A stretch of DNA of 64,000 bases from Paraeggerthella hongkongensis (GTDB lineage Bacteria > Actinomycetota > Coriobacteriia > Coriobacteriales > Eggerthellaceae): positions 227,045 to 291,044 of the forward strand of contig NZ_PPTQ01000001.1 in assembly GCF_003340345.1 (NCBI RefSeq). Direction: 5' to 3'. Within the stretch, counting starts at the first letter, position 1. The number at the start of each line of letters is the position of its first letter. The translations under genes and the position numbers were made by a program. The notes beneath the pieces were generated by a model, which was given only the letters and a program-made list of their open reading frames with translations, was not told the DNA's origin and ran no database searches. Shown in pieces: positions 1 to 8,826 of this stretch.

Positions 1-870
1 ACGCGCGTGACGATGATCGACCTGCACGCCCGCGTGCGGCGCATCGCCCTGCGCGGCGAGGACGTGGTGATCACCTGCAAGGAAAACATCTTCCCCGGAT
101 TCCAGCCTGCCGCCAACGTGGTGGTGCTGCCCTGCCTGGCCACGCTTTCCCCGGAGTTCTGGACGCTCGTTTTGGCCGAGAACATCCCCGTGAGCATCGC
201 AGGGGACCTGGCTTACTGCGCAGACTGCGACCGGGCGGGAGAGTTCGGCGAAATGCTGTTCACGCACGCCATTGCCACGGCGGAGCAGTGGACGGGACGC
301 AAGGTGGGCTACCTTGAAACAATCCCTGAAAAGGAGAACCTGGTCAAAGATCTGGCGAATCCCGAAGGGGTCGATCGGCGCAGCGCGTTCACGAATCTGG
401 CGGCCGACGTGGCAGACGTCGCCTCGGGCAAGCGCCGTCTGCGCAACTCGGACGTTTTGCAGCAATTTTACGAGCGCAAGGAGCGCGCACGGGCGCGAGC
501 GCGGCTCAACCTCAACGAAAGCCCGCAGTTCAACGACTTCGCCCCCGAAGGACACACGAAGCAGACCATGCATCCCAAACGGCGCATGCTGCTCGAAGCC
601 ATCGACCGCGAGCCCGCCATCGCCCCGAACGTACCGGTTGTCATATCCTGCACCGACCGTGCGCTGTGCACGAACGCGCTTGACTGCGCGGCCGTCTGCC
701 CGACCGGCGCGCGCTACCCAGACCCCGCAGACGGGACGCTTGCTTTCGATGCACGCTACTGCATAGGCTGCGGCCTGTGCGTAAGCGCCTGCGCGCAAGG
801 AGCCGTGCAATTGATCGAGGAAAGCGCCGAAGTTTTCCTTACCGAAGAAGCTGGGTGCGAACAAGCCTAG
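1..870 (+). CDS. 4Fe-4S ferredoxin-type protein, probably cut at its 5' end by the window
   Basis: The reading frame is open from the first base and there is no ribosome binding site before the GTG at 7, so the true N-terminus probably lies outside the window. The last 80 residues carry two cysteine clusters. The second, CIGCGLCVSACAQGA, is a textbook 4Fe-4S ferredoxin motif (CxxCxxCxxxC). The first, CTDRALCTNALDCAAVCP, is the looser partner with longer spacing. The remaining 200 residues have a CADCD pair but no domain I recognise. A role in electron transfer, perhaps as the iron-sulphur subunit or accessory of an anaerobic oxidoreductase, is inferred from the motifs only. Confidence 0.75.
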   Translation, partial: TRVTMIDLHARVRRIALRGEDVVITCKENIFPGFQPAANVVVLPCLATLSPEFWTLVLAENIPVSIAGDLAYCADCDRAGEFGEMLFTHAIATAEQWTGRKVGYLETIPEKENLVKDLANPEGVDRRSAFTNLAADVADVASGKRRLRNSDVLQQFYERKERARARARLNLNESPQFNDFAPEGHTKQTMHPKRRMLLEAIDREPAIAPNVPVVISCTDRALCTNALDCAAVCPTGARYPDPADGTLAFDARYCIGCGLCVSACAQGAVQLIEESAEVFLTEEAGCEQA

Positions 871-924
871 CAAAGCCCGCGACACGTCACCGCACGCCGC
901 AACGAAGAGTTTCAGGAGGGTCAC

Positions 925-1977
925 ATGAACGAACCCGAGCGCCCCGAGGGCGACCAGCAAAACGACCAGCCCGCGCCGCCTTACGGCCAGCAGCCCTACA
1001 GCAGCACGAGCCAGCCGCCGCAGCCCCCGGCATACGGCGGCCCCCAGCCGCAGCAGCCGCAATCCCCCTACGCCGGCGCGCCCTCGCCGCACTACGCGTC
1101 GGCGGGCCAGCCGCCGCAGCCGCAGCCCCCGTACCCCGTGCAGCCTCCCTACCCGGCCTACCCGGCCGCCGCGCAGCCACCGCAAAAGAAGAAGGTATGG
1201 CCTTGGGTGCTCTGCGGGTGCCTGCTGGCGTTCGTTTTAGGCATTGGCGGATGCGTCGGCTGCGTAGCGTGCGGAGCCCTGTACTTCGATCGCAGCTACA
1301 ACGATTCGTTCGACCCTCGCTACGACGGACCGGGATACGGATACAACCATTCCTACGAAAACGGCAACCCGGACGACTACGGCACCAGCCGCTACGAAGG
1401 GCTTACGCTCGAGGATATCGAGAAAGCGGTGGGCGATCTTCCGAGCACCGTCGAGGACGGTCGCTGCACAGCCGGCGTGTACCAGATAGGCCCGGGAAAG
1501 GACATCGAGCCGGGACTCTACTTCCTCGAAGGAAGCTCGGATGCCGAGGGCACCTACTACGTGTTCGATCGCGACGACGACACGGGAACCTATTCGCTTG
1601 AGCTGGCGGTCTCGTATTTCGGCAACTACTTCGCACAGCTTGAGGCCGGCGACGCGATCGCCTTCCTGCCCGGCAAAGACGAGCTGCGCATGTACCCGAG
1701 CAAGGCGGCGAGCTTCGCCCCCGCGGCTCCCTACGAGAACGGGCTGTATCGCGTGGGAGTCGATATCCCCGCCGGAACGTACACCGTCACGGTGAGCGCC
1801 GAGGCGTCCGCGAACGCATCGCAGGACAGCGCGGCGTTCGTCATGAAGGATCTCGACTTCGACAGCGATTCCATTACGCAGACGAAGTACGTGATCGCAG
1901 GGGGATCCCAAACCGTTACCGTGACGGACGGCGATTACCTGGAGCTGTACGCCGCCGTTGCAACTCCCGCGGAATAA
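925..1977 (+). CDS. Pro/Gln-rich membrane-anchored protein with two extracytoplasmic repeats
   Basis: The 350-residue protein starts at an ATG behind CAGGAGGGTCAC. Residues 1-85 are a low-complexity Pro/Gln/Tyr-rich stretch, probably cytoplasmic. A KKK run precedes one hydrophobic segment at about 92-118, which is rich in Gly and Cys. The rest is acidic and probably outside the membrane. It contains two related modules, one around GVYQIGPGKDIEPGLYFLEG and one around GLYRVGVDIPAGTYTVTV, each pairing an entry tyrosine with a (D)I.(P/A)G.Y turn typical of small beta modules in actinobacterial surface proteins. Function unknown. It stands alone between the ferredoxin-type gene and a hairpin terminator. 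Confidence 0.8.
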   Translation: MNEPERPEGDQQNDQPAPPYGQQPYSSTSQPPQPPAYGGPQPQQPQSPYAGAPSPHYASAGQPPQPQPPYPVQPPYPAYPAAAQPPQKKKVWPWVLCGCLLAFVLGIGGCVGCVACGALYFDRSYNDSFDPRYDGPGYGYNHSYENGNPDDYGTSRYEGLTLEDIEKAVGDLPSTVEDGRCTAGVYQIGPGKDIEPGLYFLEGSSDAEGTYYVFDRDDDTGTYSLELAVSYFGNYFAQLEAGDAIAFLPGKDELRMYPSKAASFAPAAPYENGLYRVGVDIPAGTYTVTVSAEASANASQDSAAFVMKDLDFDSDSITQTKYVIAGGSQTVTVTDGDYLELYAAVATPAE

Positions 1978-2005
1978 ACCCGACCGCACATTGACGCAAC
2001 CTCGC

Positions 2006-2033
2006 AACGCCCCGGCTTCGTCGGGGCGTTCGC
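2006..2033 (+). terminator. Hairpin terminator after the Pro/Gln-rich membrane protein gene
   Basis: AACGCCCC and GGGGCGTT form an 8-bp stem around a short loop, 29 bases after the stop codon. The T-tract is weak (only TT), so the fold is clearer than the termination function. Confidence 0.5.
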
Positions 2034-2060
2034 ATCGAGTACCCGGAAAAGGAGACGCCC

Positions 2061-2462
2061 ATGCTTTCCGAAAACCCTTCCCTTGAAGAAATCGCAGCCG
2101 TGTTCGAGAACGATCGCTTCGCCACCCAAGCAGCTGGCTGCCGCGTGGTCGAAGGATGCAGGGGACGAGCCGTGTGCGACATGAAACTGTCGGACGTGCA
2201 CCGAAACGCAATGGGAAGCGTCATGGGCGGAGCCATCTTCACGTTGGCGGACTTCGCCTTGGCCATAGCCTGCAACATCGGCGAAAAGCCCACCGTTTCC
2301 GTAGACCATGCCATCAGCTTCCTCCGCTCGACGAAAGGGTCGAAGCTGACCGCGACTGCCACATGCGACAAGCCAGGCAGCCACCTGGCCTTCTACACCG
2401 TTGTCGTCGAGGACGACCTGGGCAAGCAGATCGCGCGCATGACGGCTACGTGCTACCGGTAA
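2061..2462 (+). CDS. PaaI/YdiI-like hotdog thioesterase
   Basis: The 133-residue protein starts at ATG after AAAAGGAGACGCCC. The centre holds the hotdog acyl-CoA thioesterase signature: HRNAMGSVMGGAIFTLADFA, with the conserved N/H...GG..F.LaD pattern at about 53-72. This places it in the PaaI/4HBT family, which hydrolyses small or aromatic acyl-CoA thioesters. Length is normal for the family. The substrate cannot be read from the sequence. It is the last gene of the rightward group before convergent transcription from the peptidase gene. Confidence 0.85.
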   Translation: MLSENPSLEEIAAVFENDRFATQAAGCRVVEGCRGRAVCDMKLSDVHRNAMGSVMGGAIFTLADFALAIACNIGEKPTVSVDHAISFLRSTKGSKLTATATCDKPGSHLAFYTVVVEDDLGKQIARMTATCYR

Positions 2463-2562
2463 GCAAGCGCGACCGGAAGCCACGGGAGCGCTCGGGATTC
2501 GGGCGCACCACCAGAACGCTACTTACCCGAAGATAATCGAACCGGCGTTTCGGGCGAGGCCG

Positions 2563-3654
2563 CTACCCCATGCGGTCGAAGAAGGCGCGCGCGTTTTCGA
2601 AGAACACCTTGTCGGCAACGTTCGGCCCGAACTGTCGCTCGAGCAGCGCGTGCAAGTCGGCGGCGCGATCGCATGGATCGAGCCAGCTGGGCACGTCGCA
2701 GCCGTCGTAGTCGCTACCGAGCGCAAGCACGTCCTCCCCTGCCGTTTCCAAGATGCGATCGACGTGACGCAGCACGTCGTCAGGCGAAGGATCGGCATGC
2801 AGGTCCGATAGGAAGTCCCGGCAGAAATTCAATCCGACGATGCCTTGGCAGTCGGCAATCTCGCGCAACTGCCAATCCTCCAGGTTGCGCGGATGGTCGC
2901 ATATCGCCCGCGCGTTCGAATGCGAAGCGGCGAAGGGTCGGGAGGCTATCGCGCATACGTCCCTGAAACCCGCCTCGTTCAGATGGGAAACGTCCACCAC
3001 GATGCCGCGCGCTTCCAATTCGCGCACGCACGCGCCCCCGAACGAAGTTAATCCGTCAAGCGTTTCGTTGCCGCTTCCCAACGCATTCCGGCCGTTCCAG
3101 GTAAGGGTGACCATGCGCACCCCGGCTTCCGCCAACGCGTCAAGGCGCGCCGACGCCTTTCCGTCATCCTGCAGAAACGACGCGCCCTCCACGGTGAGCA
3201 TCCCGGCGGTCTTGCTCGCCGCAAACGCATCCTCGATCTCGCACACGTCGCGCACGCGCGCGATTGCATCGCGATGGCGCTCCAAAGACGTCTCCCAAAA
3301 CCTTCTCACGCGCTCGAACAGCGCCCACGCTGCATCGCCTTGCAGCTGGTCGGGGACGAACACCGCAAAGCACTGGCACCAGGAAAACGGCGCGGTGCGT
3401 GCAAGCGAAACATGGGCGGCGTTGTCCGCCAGCGAGCTCATGCGCGAGCGAGGAATCGCCGCATCATGCTCGGCGAACCCGCCCGGAACCCCGGGATCGC
3501 CCGAAAGCGCCAGGCGATCGAGCGTATCGCAATGCAGGTCGAACACGCGCAAGCGATCAGGATTCGCATCCTTCGCTTGAGAGAAGGCATCGTCTCCCCA
3601 CAGCTTGGCAGCCTCCTCAGGCGAAGCATCTCCCAACGTCATGAACAGCCCCAC
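2563..3654 (-). CDS. Membrane dipeptidase (peptidase family M19, renal dipeptidase-like)
   Basis: The 363-residue protein begins at GTG 3654, preceded by AGGAG with a 7-base spacer. The zinc ligands of the M19 family are visible: an HxD in FDLHCDTLDRLA (about residue 40), the glutamate in TVEGASFL, a histidine in SHSNAR, and GSDYDG near the C-terminus. Family members hydrolyse dipeptides, often with a D-residue at the C-terminal side, and are linked to cell-wall turnover or peptide use. There is no clear signal peptide, so the protein is probably cytoplasmic. It is transcribed alone. Confidence 0.9.
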   Translation of the reverse strand: MGLFMTLGDASPEEAAKLWGDDAFSQAKDANPDRLRVFDLHCDTLDRLALSGDPGVPGGFAEHDAAIPRSRMSSLADNAAHVSLARTAPFSWCQCFAVFVPDQLQGDAAWALFERVRRFWETSLERHRDAIARVRDVCEIEDAFAASKTAGMLTVEGASFLQDDGKASARLDALAEAGVRMVTLTWNGRNALGSGNETLDGLTSFGGACVRELEARGIVVDVSHLNEAGFRDVCAIASRPFAASHSNARAICDHPRNLEDWQLREIADCQGIVGLNFCRDFLSDLHADPSPDDVLRHVDRILETAGEDVLALGSDYDGCDVPSWLDPCDRAADLHALLERQFGPNVADKVFFENARAFFDRMG

Positions 3655-3773
3655 GGCCGCGCTCCTCTCTCGCGAATCGCATCAAAGCCTTGCTATTGTA
3701 CCGCTGCAAAGCCCCTTGCGCGCACGCTTTCAATAGGCACCGACCGAATCAAAACCTTTGCAAAGGCGGCGTT

Positions 3774-3857
3774 ATGAAAAGATATGTTGCGCTTCTTCGC
3801 GGCGTGAACGTGAGCGGCAAAAACGCCATTCCCATGGCAGAGCTGAAGAAGCGCTAA
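3774..3857 (+). pseudogene. DUF1697 gene remnant, 27 codons
   Basis: A short frame starting at ATG 3774 encodes KRYVALLRGVNVSGKN followed by AIPMAELKK. This is the typical N-terminus of DUF1697 proteins (ALLRGxNVGGKNxxxMAeL), which are normally about 170-180 residues. A stop follows after 27 codons, and its TAA overlaps the stop of the EamA gene on the other strand. No continuation was seen in any frame downstream. The simplest reading is that a deletion or insertion removed the rest of the gene. Confidence 0.7.
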
Positions 3858-4831
3858 TCGAGCGTATCAGCTGCTTCGCCCTTCGGTTGCGGCTTCTCGC
3901 CCGTGACCAGGAAGATCATGGCAACCATAAGCACGAAGCCCGCCCAATCGGCGCCCGTGAACACCGTCCCCAGCCAAAGCGCCGCGAACACCGTAGCGCC
4001 CAGCGGCTCCATCGTCCCCAGCAGGCTGCCCTTCACCGGGCCCACCACCGACACGCCATGCAAATACAGACCGTACGCCGCGAACGTGCCCACCGCGATG
4101 ATCGCCGCGACCACCGCCCAGCCGGCCGCGTCGAAGCTGGGGACGACCGGCGGCTGGCCCCAGGCCGCGCCCGCCAGCCACATTCCAAACGCCGCTAACC
4201 CGCCCGCGAACATGCCCAGCCCTGTTACGGGCAAGCTTCCCCATTGCGCGAACAGGCGCTTCGGATACACGATGTAGAACGCGACCGCCAAGCCGTTGGC
4301 AACGCTCCACAGCAGGCCCTCAACCGGCACCGCGAACGCTCCGGGATCGGCCTGCGTGGCGATAAGCCACGTTGCCACCATCGCCAAAACCAAGCCGATC
4401 AGCTCGCGCCGCTGTGGCAGCTTCCTTGTAGACAAGCACGCATATAGCATGACGAACACGATGCCCATGCATTGCAGCACGGTAGCCGTGCCGGCATTCG
4501 TGTACTCGACGACGATCGTGTACGTGATCTGAGAAGGATACAGCCCAACCACGCCCAGCACCGCCAAACGCGCCAAGGTCGCCCGATCGCGCAGCATCGT
4601 CAGAACGTGCGCGCGTTGGCGAACCAGCAGCACCGCCAAGAACAGCAAGCCCGCCCCCAGCATGCGCGCCGCCGTGATGAACGCGGGAGAAGCCCCGTAC
4701 CCCGCGATCAGAAACTGCGCGCACGCCCCCGAGAACCCCCACAGCGACGCGCCCGCCAAAGCAGCCGCGATCCCGCGCCAGAAACGCTGGCGAAAAAACG
4801 CCTTGCCCGCCCGTACGACCTCGCCCGTCAC
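3854..4831 (-). CDS. EamA/DMT-family transporter
   Basis: The 325-residue protein has about ten hydrophobic segments in two similar halves, the layout of drug/metabolite transporters with two EamA domains. The second half contains the conserved pattern VGPVKGSLLGTMEPLGATVF, matching the EamA helix with Glu-Pro. The start GTG at 4831 overlaps the mfd stop by four bases (GTGA), so the two genes are probably translationally coupled. Transported substrate unknown; exporters of amino acids or metabolites are common in the family. Confidence 0.88.
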   Translation of the reverse strand: MTGEVVRAGKAFFRQRFWRGIAAALAGASLWGFSGACAQFLIAGYGASPAFITAARMLGAGLLFLAVLLVRQRAHVLTMLRDRATLARLAVLGVVGLYPSQITYTIVVEYTNAGTATVLQCMGIVFVMLYACLSTRKLPQRRELIGLVLAMVATWLIATQADPGAFAVPVEGLLWSVANGLAVAFYIVYPKRLFAQWGSLPVTGLGMFAGGLAAFGMWLAGAAWGQPPVVPSFDAAGWAVVAAIIAVGTFAAYGLYLHGVSVVGPVKGSLLGTMEPLGATVFAALWLGTVFTGADWAGFVLMVAMIFLVTGEKPQPKGEAADTLD

Positions 4832-7800
4832 TTCGCCAGCTCTTTCAGGAACTCGGCGACCGGCCCCAGAAGGTTGTCGCCCTCGTCAAGCTTGAAATAG
4901 CGCAGGGGCAGTTGGAGCTTGCGCTTGTCGGCCAGGTAGCGTCCGCCCGCACGGCGCAGCGGCGTCATCTGGTCGCGCGGCACGTCGATCGGCTCCACCA
5001 CCAAACGGCCCGCCGTCACCGAAACGGTCTTGATGTGGTGCTCGTTCGCAAACGCCTTGATGCGCGCCTTCTCGAACAGGTTCTTCGCGGCCTGCGGCAT
5101 ATCGGGCCGCTTGTCGGCCATATCTTGGTACACGTCCTCGACGGCCTGCTCGGTCGCCGCCGACGCGATCTTGCGGTACCACAGCACGCGCTCGTCCGCC
5201 TCCGGCACGTAGTCCTCGGGCAGGTAGGTATGGCCCGGCACGTTCACCGTGATGTCGGACAAGGCCGGCGGCAGCTGATCGACGGCCTTCAGGTCGCCCT
5301 CGCGCGTAGCCGTCACGGCTTGAGCGAGCATCTGAGCGAACAGGTCGAAGCCGACGGCGGACATGTTGCCCGACTGCTCGGCGCCCATGAGGCTGCCCGC
5401 TCCGCGTATCTCCAGATCGCGCATGGCGATGCGCATGCCGCTGCCCAAGTCGGTATGCTCGTTCAACGCCGTCAAGCGCGCGGCGGCCTCCTCGGTAAGC
5501 TCCATGTGCTCGGGGAACATGAAGAAGGCGTACGCCTGCGTGGACGACCGGCCCACACGGCCCTTGAGCTGGTACATCTGCGCCAAGCCCAAGCGTTGCG
5601 AGTCCTCGATGATGAGGGTGTTCGTATGCGGGTTGTCGATGCCGCTCTCGATGATGGTGGTGGCCACCAGCACGTCGAGCTCGCCGGCGCTGAAGTCCTC
5701 CATGACGCGCTCCAGCTGCTCGCGCGTCATCTGGCCGTGAGCCACGCCCACGCGCGCCTCGCCCGCGGCCGCCGTCACGCGGCGCACGGCCTCGTCGATC
5801 GAGCGCACCCGGTTCGACACGTAGTACACCTGCCCGCCGCGCGCCAGCTCGCGCCGAATAGCGGCGCTCACCACGTCGGGGTCCCATTCGCCCACGTGGA
5901 CTTCGACGGCGCGCCGCTCATCGGGCGGCGTGAGGATCAGGCTCATGTCGCGAACCCCCGAAAGCGACATCTGCATGGTGCGCGGAATGGGCGTTGCCGA
6001 AAGCGTCAGCACGTCGATGGATTCGCGCAGGTTCTTCATCTGCTCTTTGTGGCCCACGCCGAAACGCTGCTCCTCGTCGATGATGACCAGGCCCAGATCG
6101 TGCGGGTTCACGTCGCGGGAGAGCAGGCGATGCGTTCCCACCAAAACGTTCACGCTGCCGTCGGCGAAGCCCGCAAGCGCCGCCGCCTGCTGGGCCGGCG
6201 TGCGGAAACGCGAGAGCACTTCCACCGTCACGCCAAACGGCTCGCAGCGCTCCTTGAAGTTGGTGTAGTGCTGCTGCGCCAAAATGGTGGTCGGGCACAG
6301 CACCATCACCTGCTTCGAATCCTGGGTCGCTTTGAACGCGGCGCGCAGGGCCACCTCGGTCTTGCCGAAGCCCACGTCGCCGCACACCAAGCGGTCCATC
6401 GGCTTGGCCGACTGCATGTCGGCTTTCACGTCGGCGATGGCGGCAAGCTGGTCGGGAGTCTCCTGGTACGGGAACGCCTCCTCCATCTCGCGCTGCGCCA
6501 GCGTGTCGGCCTCGAAACGGTAGCCCTGCACCGTGGCGCGGCGCGCGTACACGTCCACCAGATCGAAGGCGAGCTTCTTCGTGGCGGCGCGCGCCTTCTT
6601 CATGGCGCGCGACCAATCGGCCGTGTTCAGGCGAGTAAGCCGCGGGCTCGCTCCCTCCGGACCCACGTAGCGCGTCACGCGGTCCAGCTGCTCCACCGGC
6701 ACGTACAGCTTGTCGCCTTCCGAATACTCCAGCAGCAGGTAGTCGCGCGCCGTGCCGTCCACGTCGCGGCGCACAAGCTCCTTGAAGTGGGCTACGCCGT
6801 GGGCGGCATGCACCACGTAATCGCCCGGCTTGTAGGGAAACGTGATCTCCGTGATGTCGACGTGCCTGCTCGGACGCGCCGTCGACGCGCCCTGCGTATC
6901 GGACACGCTGATCACCGCAAGCTTGGCCTTCGGTATGATCATGCCCAGCGGCACGTCCACGTCCACCACGTTCACCACGCCGCGGCGCAACCGTCGCTTG
7001 GCCGCGCCTTCCGTCTCGTTCGGATCCTGCTCGACGTCAAGCGTCTCCTGGATCGGCAGGCCGTGGTCCACGAACGCCAGCTTCATGTCCTGGCGCGCCC
7101 GGAAATTCGGCGCGCTGAACACCGTCGTGTAGTCGGTGTCCACCAAGCTGCGCAAACGCCCGAACAGCTTGTCGGGATGCCCCGCTACCTCCACGCGCTT
7201 CACGGGAAGCTCGTCGTCCACGTGCCCGCCCACGCGCATGATGGATACGTAGGTTGCGCGCTGGCCCTCCCCGAAGCTGACCGCGCCGGGTTCGGCGTAC
7301 AGCCCCTTGAGGGCGATGCCCGTGCCCTTCGCGCGACCCGCGATGTCGTCGTAGGCATGCGCCATGTCGTCGAACAGGGAACGCGGCTCCACCAGCACCG
7401 AAAGCGCGTCGCGACGAAGATAGGCACCCAGCGTCACGGTCTCGTTGTACAGGTAGGGCAGCAGCATGTCCGACCCGTCAAAGCGCAGGCCCCCGTCCAG
7501 CTTCTCCAGCGCATCGCGTAAAGCGGCATTCGTCTGAGCTGGGCGTTCGAGCTTCTTGCGGGCTCGGGCAAGAGCGCTTTTCGAGCACGAGAACTCCATC
7601 ACGGGATACGCCTCCACGCGCGCAAGCGCCTGAATGGTCTGGCCCGTGGAGGGCACGATGCGCCGCACCTCGTCCAACTCGTCGCCGAAGAAGTCCAACC
7701 GAACCGGGTACACCAGGTTTCCCGGGTACACGTCGATCGTGCCCCCGCGAACGGCGAAGGTGCCCGGCCCGTCAAGCTCGCCGGTGTTGCGGTACCCGCG

Positions 7801-8313
7801 CTCTTCCAAAGCGCGCGCCACGTCCTCGAAGGAAGCGATGCCCGCCGCGTCGGCGCCCTCCATAGCGCCCAGTTCCTTCCCGGCCTCGAACACAACCGGC
7901 GTCGCAACCGACGAGCCGGCCGGAGCCAGCATGCGCACGAGCGAGCGGGCGCTTGCCACCACCACGACCGGCCGTCCGGTCGAAAGCGCATGCACGGCCT
8001 CCATGCGGCGCGCCACGATGCTCGCGTCGCTGGGCTTGGGATTGAACGGATAGTCGGTTCGTTCGGGAAAGCGGACGACACGCTCGTCGCCCAGATAAGC
8101 CGCCACGCTGCGCGCGAACGACACCGCCGCGTCTTCGCCCGCCACCACGACCAGGGTCGTTTGCGGCCTGTGCGCGAAACGGGCGGCAATCAGGAAGGGG
8201 CGCGCCGAGTTCGCCACGCCGAGCGCGCCGTCCTCGCCCGCGTCCAGCTTGTCCCAAAACGCGTCAAGGCACCCGGATTTCTCCAATGCGAACGTGAGCG
8301 AGTCGATGAGCAT
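4828..8313 (-). CDS. mfd: Transcription-repair coupling factor Mfd
   Basis: I place the start at ATG 8313, after AAAAGGGAACGACC, giving 1161 residues, normal for Mfd; the frame is open farther upstream but with non-coding character. The order of domains is standard: a UvrB-like N-terminal module, an RNA-polymerase-interacting CarD-like domain near residue 494 (DYVVHAAHGVAHF), then an RecG-type translocase with Walker A GDVGFGKTEVA near 644 and DEEQ near 743, SATPIPRT, and a C-terminal TRCF domain. Mfd removes stalled RNA polymerase and recruits UvrA to transcribed-strand lesions. It is followed by the overlapping EamA gene. Confidence 0.97.
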   Translation of the reverse strand: MLIDSLTFALEKSGCLDAFWDKLDAGEDGALGVANSARPFLIAARFAHRPQTTLVVVAGEDAAVSFARSVAAYLGDERVVRFPERTDYPFNPKPSDASIVARRMEAVHALSTGRPVVVVASARSLVRMLAPAGSSVATPVVFEAGKELGAMEGADAAGIASFEDVARALEERGYRNTGELDGPGTFAVRGGTIDVYPGNLVYPVRLDFFGDELDEVRRIVPSTGQTIQALARVEAYPVMEFSCSKSALARARKKLERPAQTNAALRDALEKLDGGLRFDGSDMLLPYLYNETVTLGAYLRRDALSVLVEPRSLFDDMAHAYDDIAGRAKGTGIALKGLYAEPGAVSFGEGQRATYVSIMRVGGHVDDELPVKRVEVAGHPDKLFGRLRSLVDTDYTTVFSAPNFRARQDMKLAFVDHGLPIQETLDVEQDPNETEGAAKRRLRRGVVNVVDVDVPLGMIIPKAKLAVISVSDTQGASTARPSRHVDITEITFPYKPGDYVVHAAHGVAHFKELVRRDVDGTARDYLLLEYSEGDKLYVPVEQLDRVTRYVGPEGASPRLTRLNTADWSRAMKKARAATKKLAFDLVDVYARRATVQGYRFEADTLAQREMEEAFPYQETPDQLAAIADVKADMQSAKPMDRLVCGDVGFGKTEVALRAAFKATQDSKQVMVLCPTTILAQQHYTNFKERCEPFGVTVEVLSRFRTPAQQAAALAGFADGSVNVLVGTHRLLSRDVNPHDLGLVIIDEEQRFGVGHKEQMKNLRESIDVLTLSATPIPRTMQMSLSGVRDMSLILTPPDERRAVEVHVGEWDPDVVSAAIRRELARGGQVYYVSNRVRSIDEAVRRVTAAAGEARVGVAHGQMTREQLERVMEDFSAGELDVLVATTIIESGIDNPHTNTLIIEDSQRLGLAQMYQLKGRVGRSSTQAYAFFMFPEHMELTEEAAARLTALNEHTDLGSGMRIAMRDLEIRGAGSLMGAEQSGNMSAVGFDLFAQMLAQAVTATREGDLKAVDQLPPALSDITVNVPGHTYLPEDYVPEADERVLWYRKIASAATEQAVEDVYQDMADKRPDMPQAAKNLFEKARIKAFANEHHIKTVSVTAGRLVVEPIDVPRDQMTPLRRAGGRYLADKRKLQLPLRYFKLDEGDNLLGPVAEFLKELAK

Positions 8314-8431
8314 GGTCGTTCCCTTTTCTCTATCCGAGCAGCACGAAAAGCCGCGATGGGCGGCTTGCAGCTTTGTTGCGTATGCGCCCGTCGCACAGCG
8401 CGCGCACGAGCGCCGACCAGTGTACCTTAAA

Positions 8432-8452
8432 GCCCGCGCGGAAGGCGCGGGC
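8432..8452 (-). terminator. GC-rich hairpin in the mfd upstream region
   Basis: GCCCGCGC and GCGCGGGC enclose a five-base loop; on the minus strand the stem is followed by TTTAAGG. It lies 119 bases ahead of the mfd start. It could be a leader attenuator or the remains of a terminator from a lost upstream gene. The rest of 8314-8560 shows nothing else I recognise. Confidence 0.4.
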
Positions 8453-8560
8453 AACCGGCCGCAACCGACAAAGAACATCGATGCAAGCCGCAAGCCGCTC
8501 CCGTTCGCCTGCCGTTCGCCCGCCCGCAAACAGGCAGTTTGCACCGGCGGATCGAACCGC

Positions 8561-8702
8561 TGCCAAATTGAGCGAGTTTTGCGGCGGTTTTTCGCCTTCC
8601 TGAGCAAAATGATCGAGGGGCGTTTTTCATCATGCCTGGTCAAAGACTTGCGCACTCGCTTTATTCTTGATTGAGGACCAGCAAAACTCGTTCGATTTGA
8701 CA
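8561..8702. repeat. 142-bp dispersed element with terminal inverted repeats, copy 1
   Basis: The segment starts TGCCAAATTGAGCGAGTTTT and ends with a near-perfect inverted copy (GCAAAACTCGTTCGATTTGA, then CA). A second element of exactly the same length and orientation lies at 63687-63828, and interior stretches match (GCGGCG, TTTCATC, CCTGGTCA-like, GAGGACCAGC-like). The copy here has decayed ends. It encodes nothing and sits between the mfd leader and nth. Equal length, inverted ends and dispersed position fit a MITE or REP-like element mobilised in trans. Confidence 0.75.
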
Positions 8703-8826
8703 CGATCTCGAAACCAGCCGGCCAGCGAAGCCGAAAACACCCGCAGCCCGTCTTGCAAGCAGACACCAACCCGAAAGTTCACTATACTTGACCGCATCCG
8801 AATCGCATCCTGCAAAGGAGGATCCC

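Noticed and set aside
4912..7521. 869-codon open frame antisense to mfd
   Set aside because: High-GC coding bias keeps the complementary frame open; composition is His/Arg/Val-rich without any domain, and mfd is certain.
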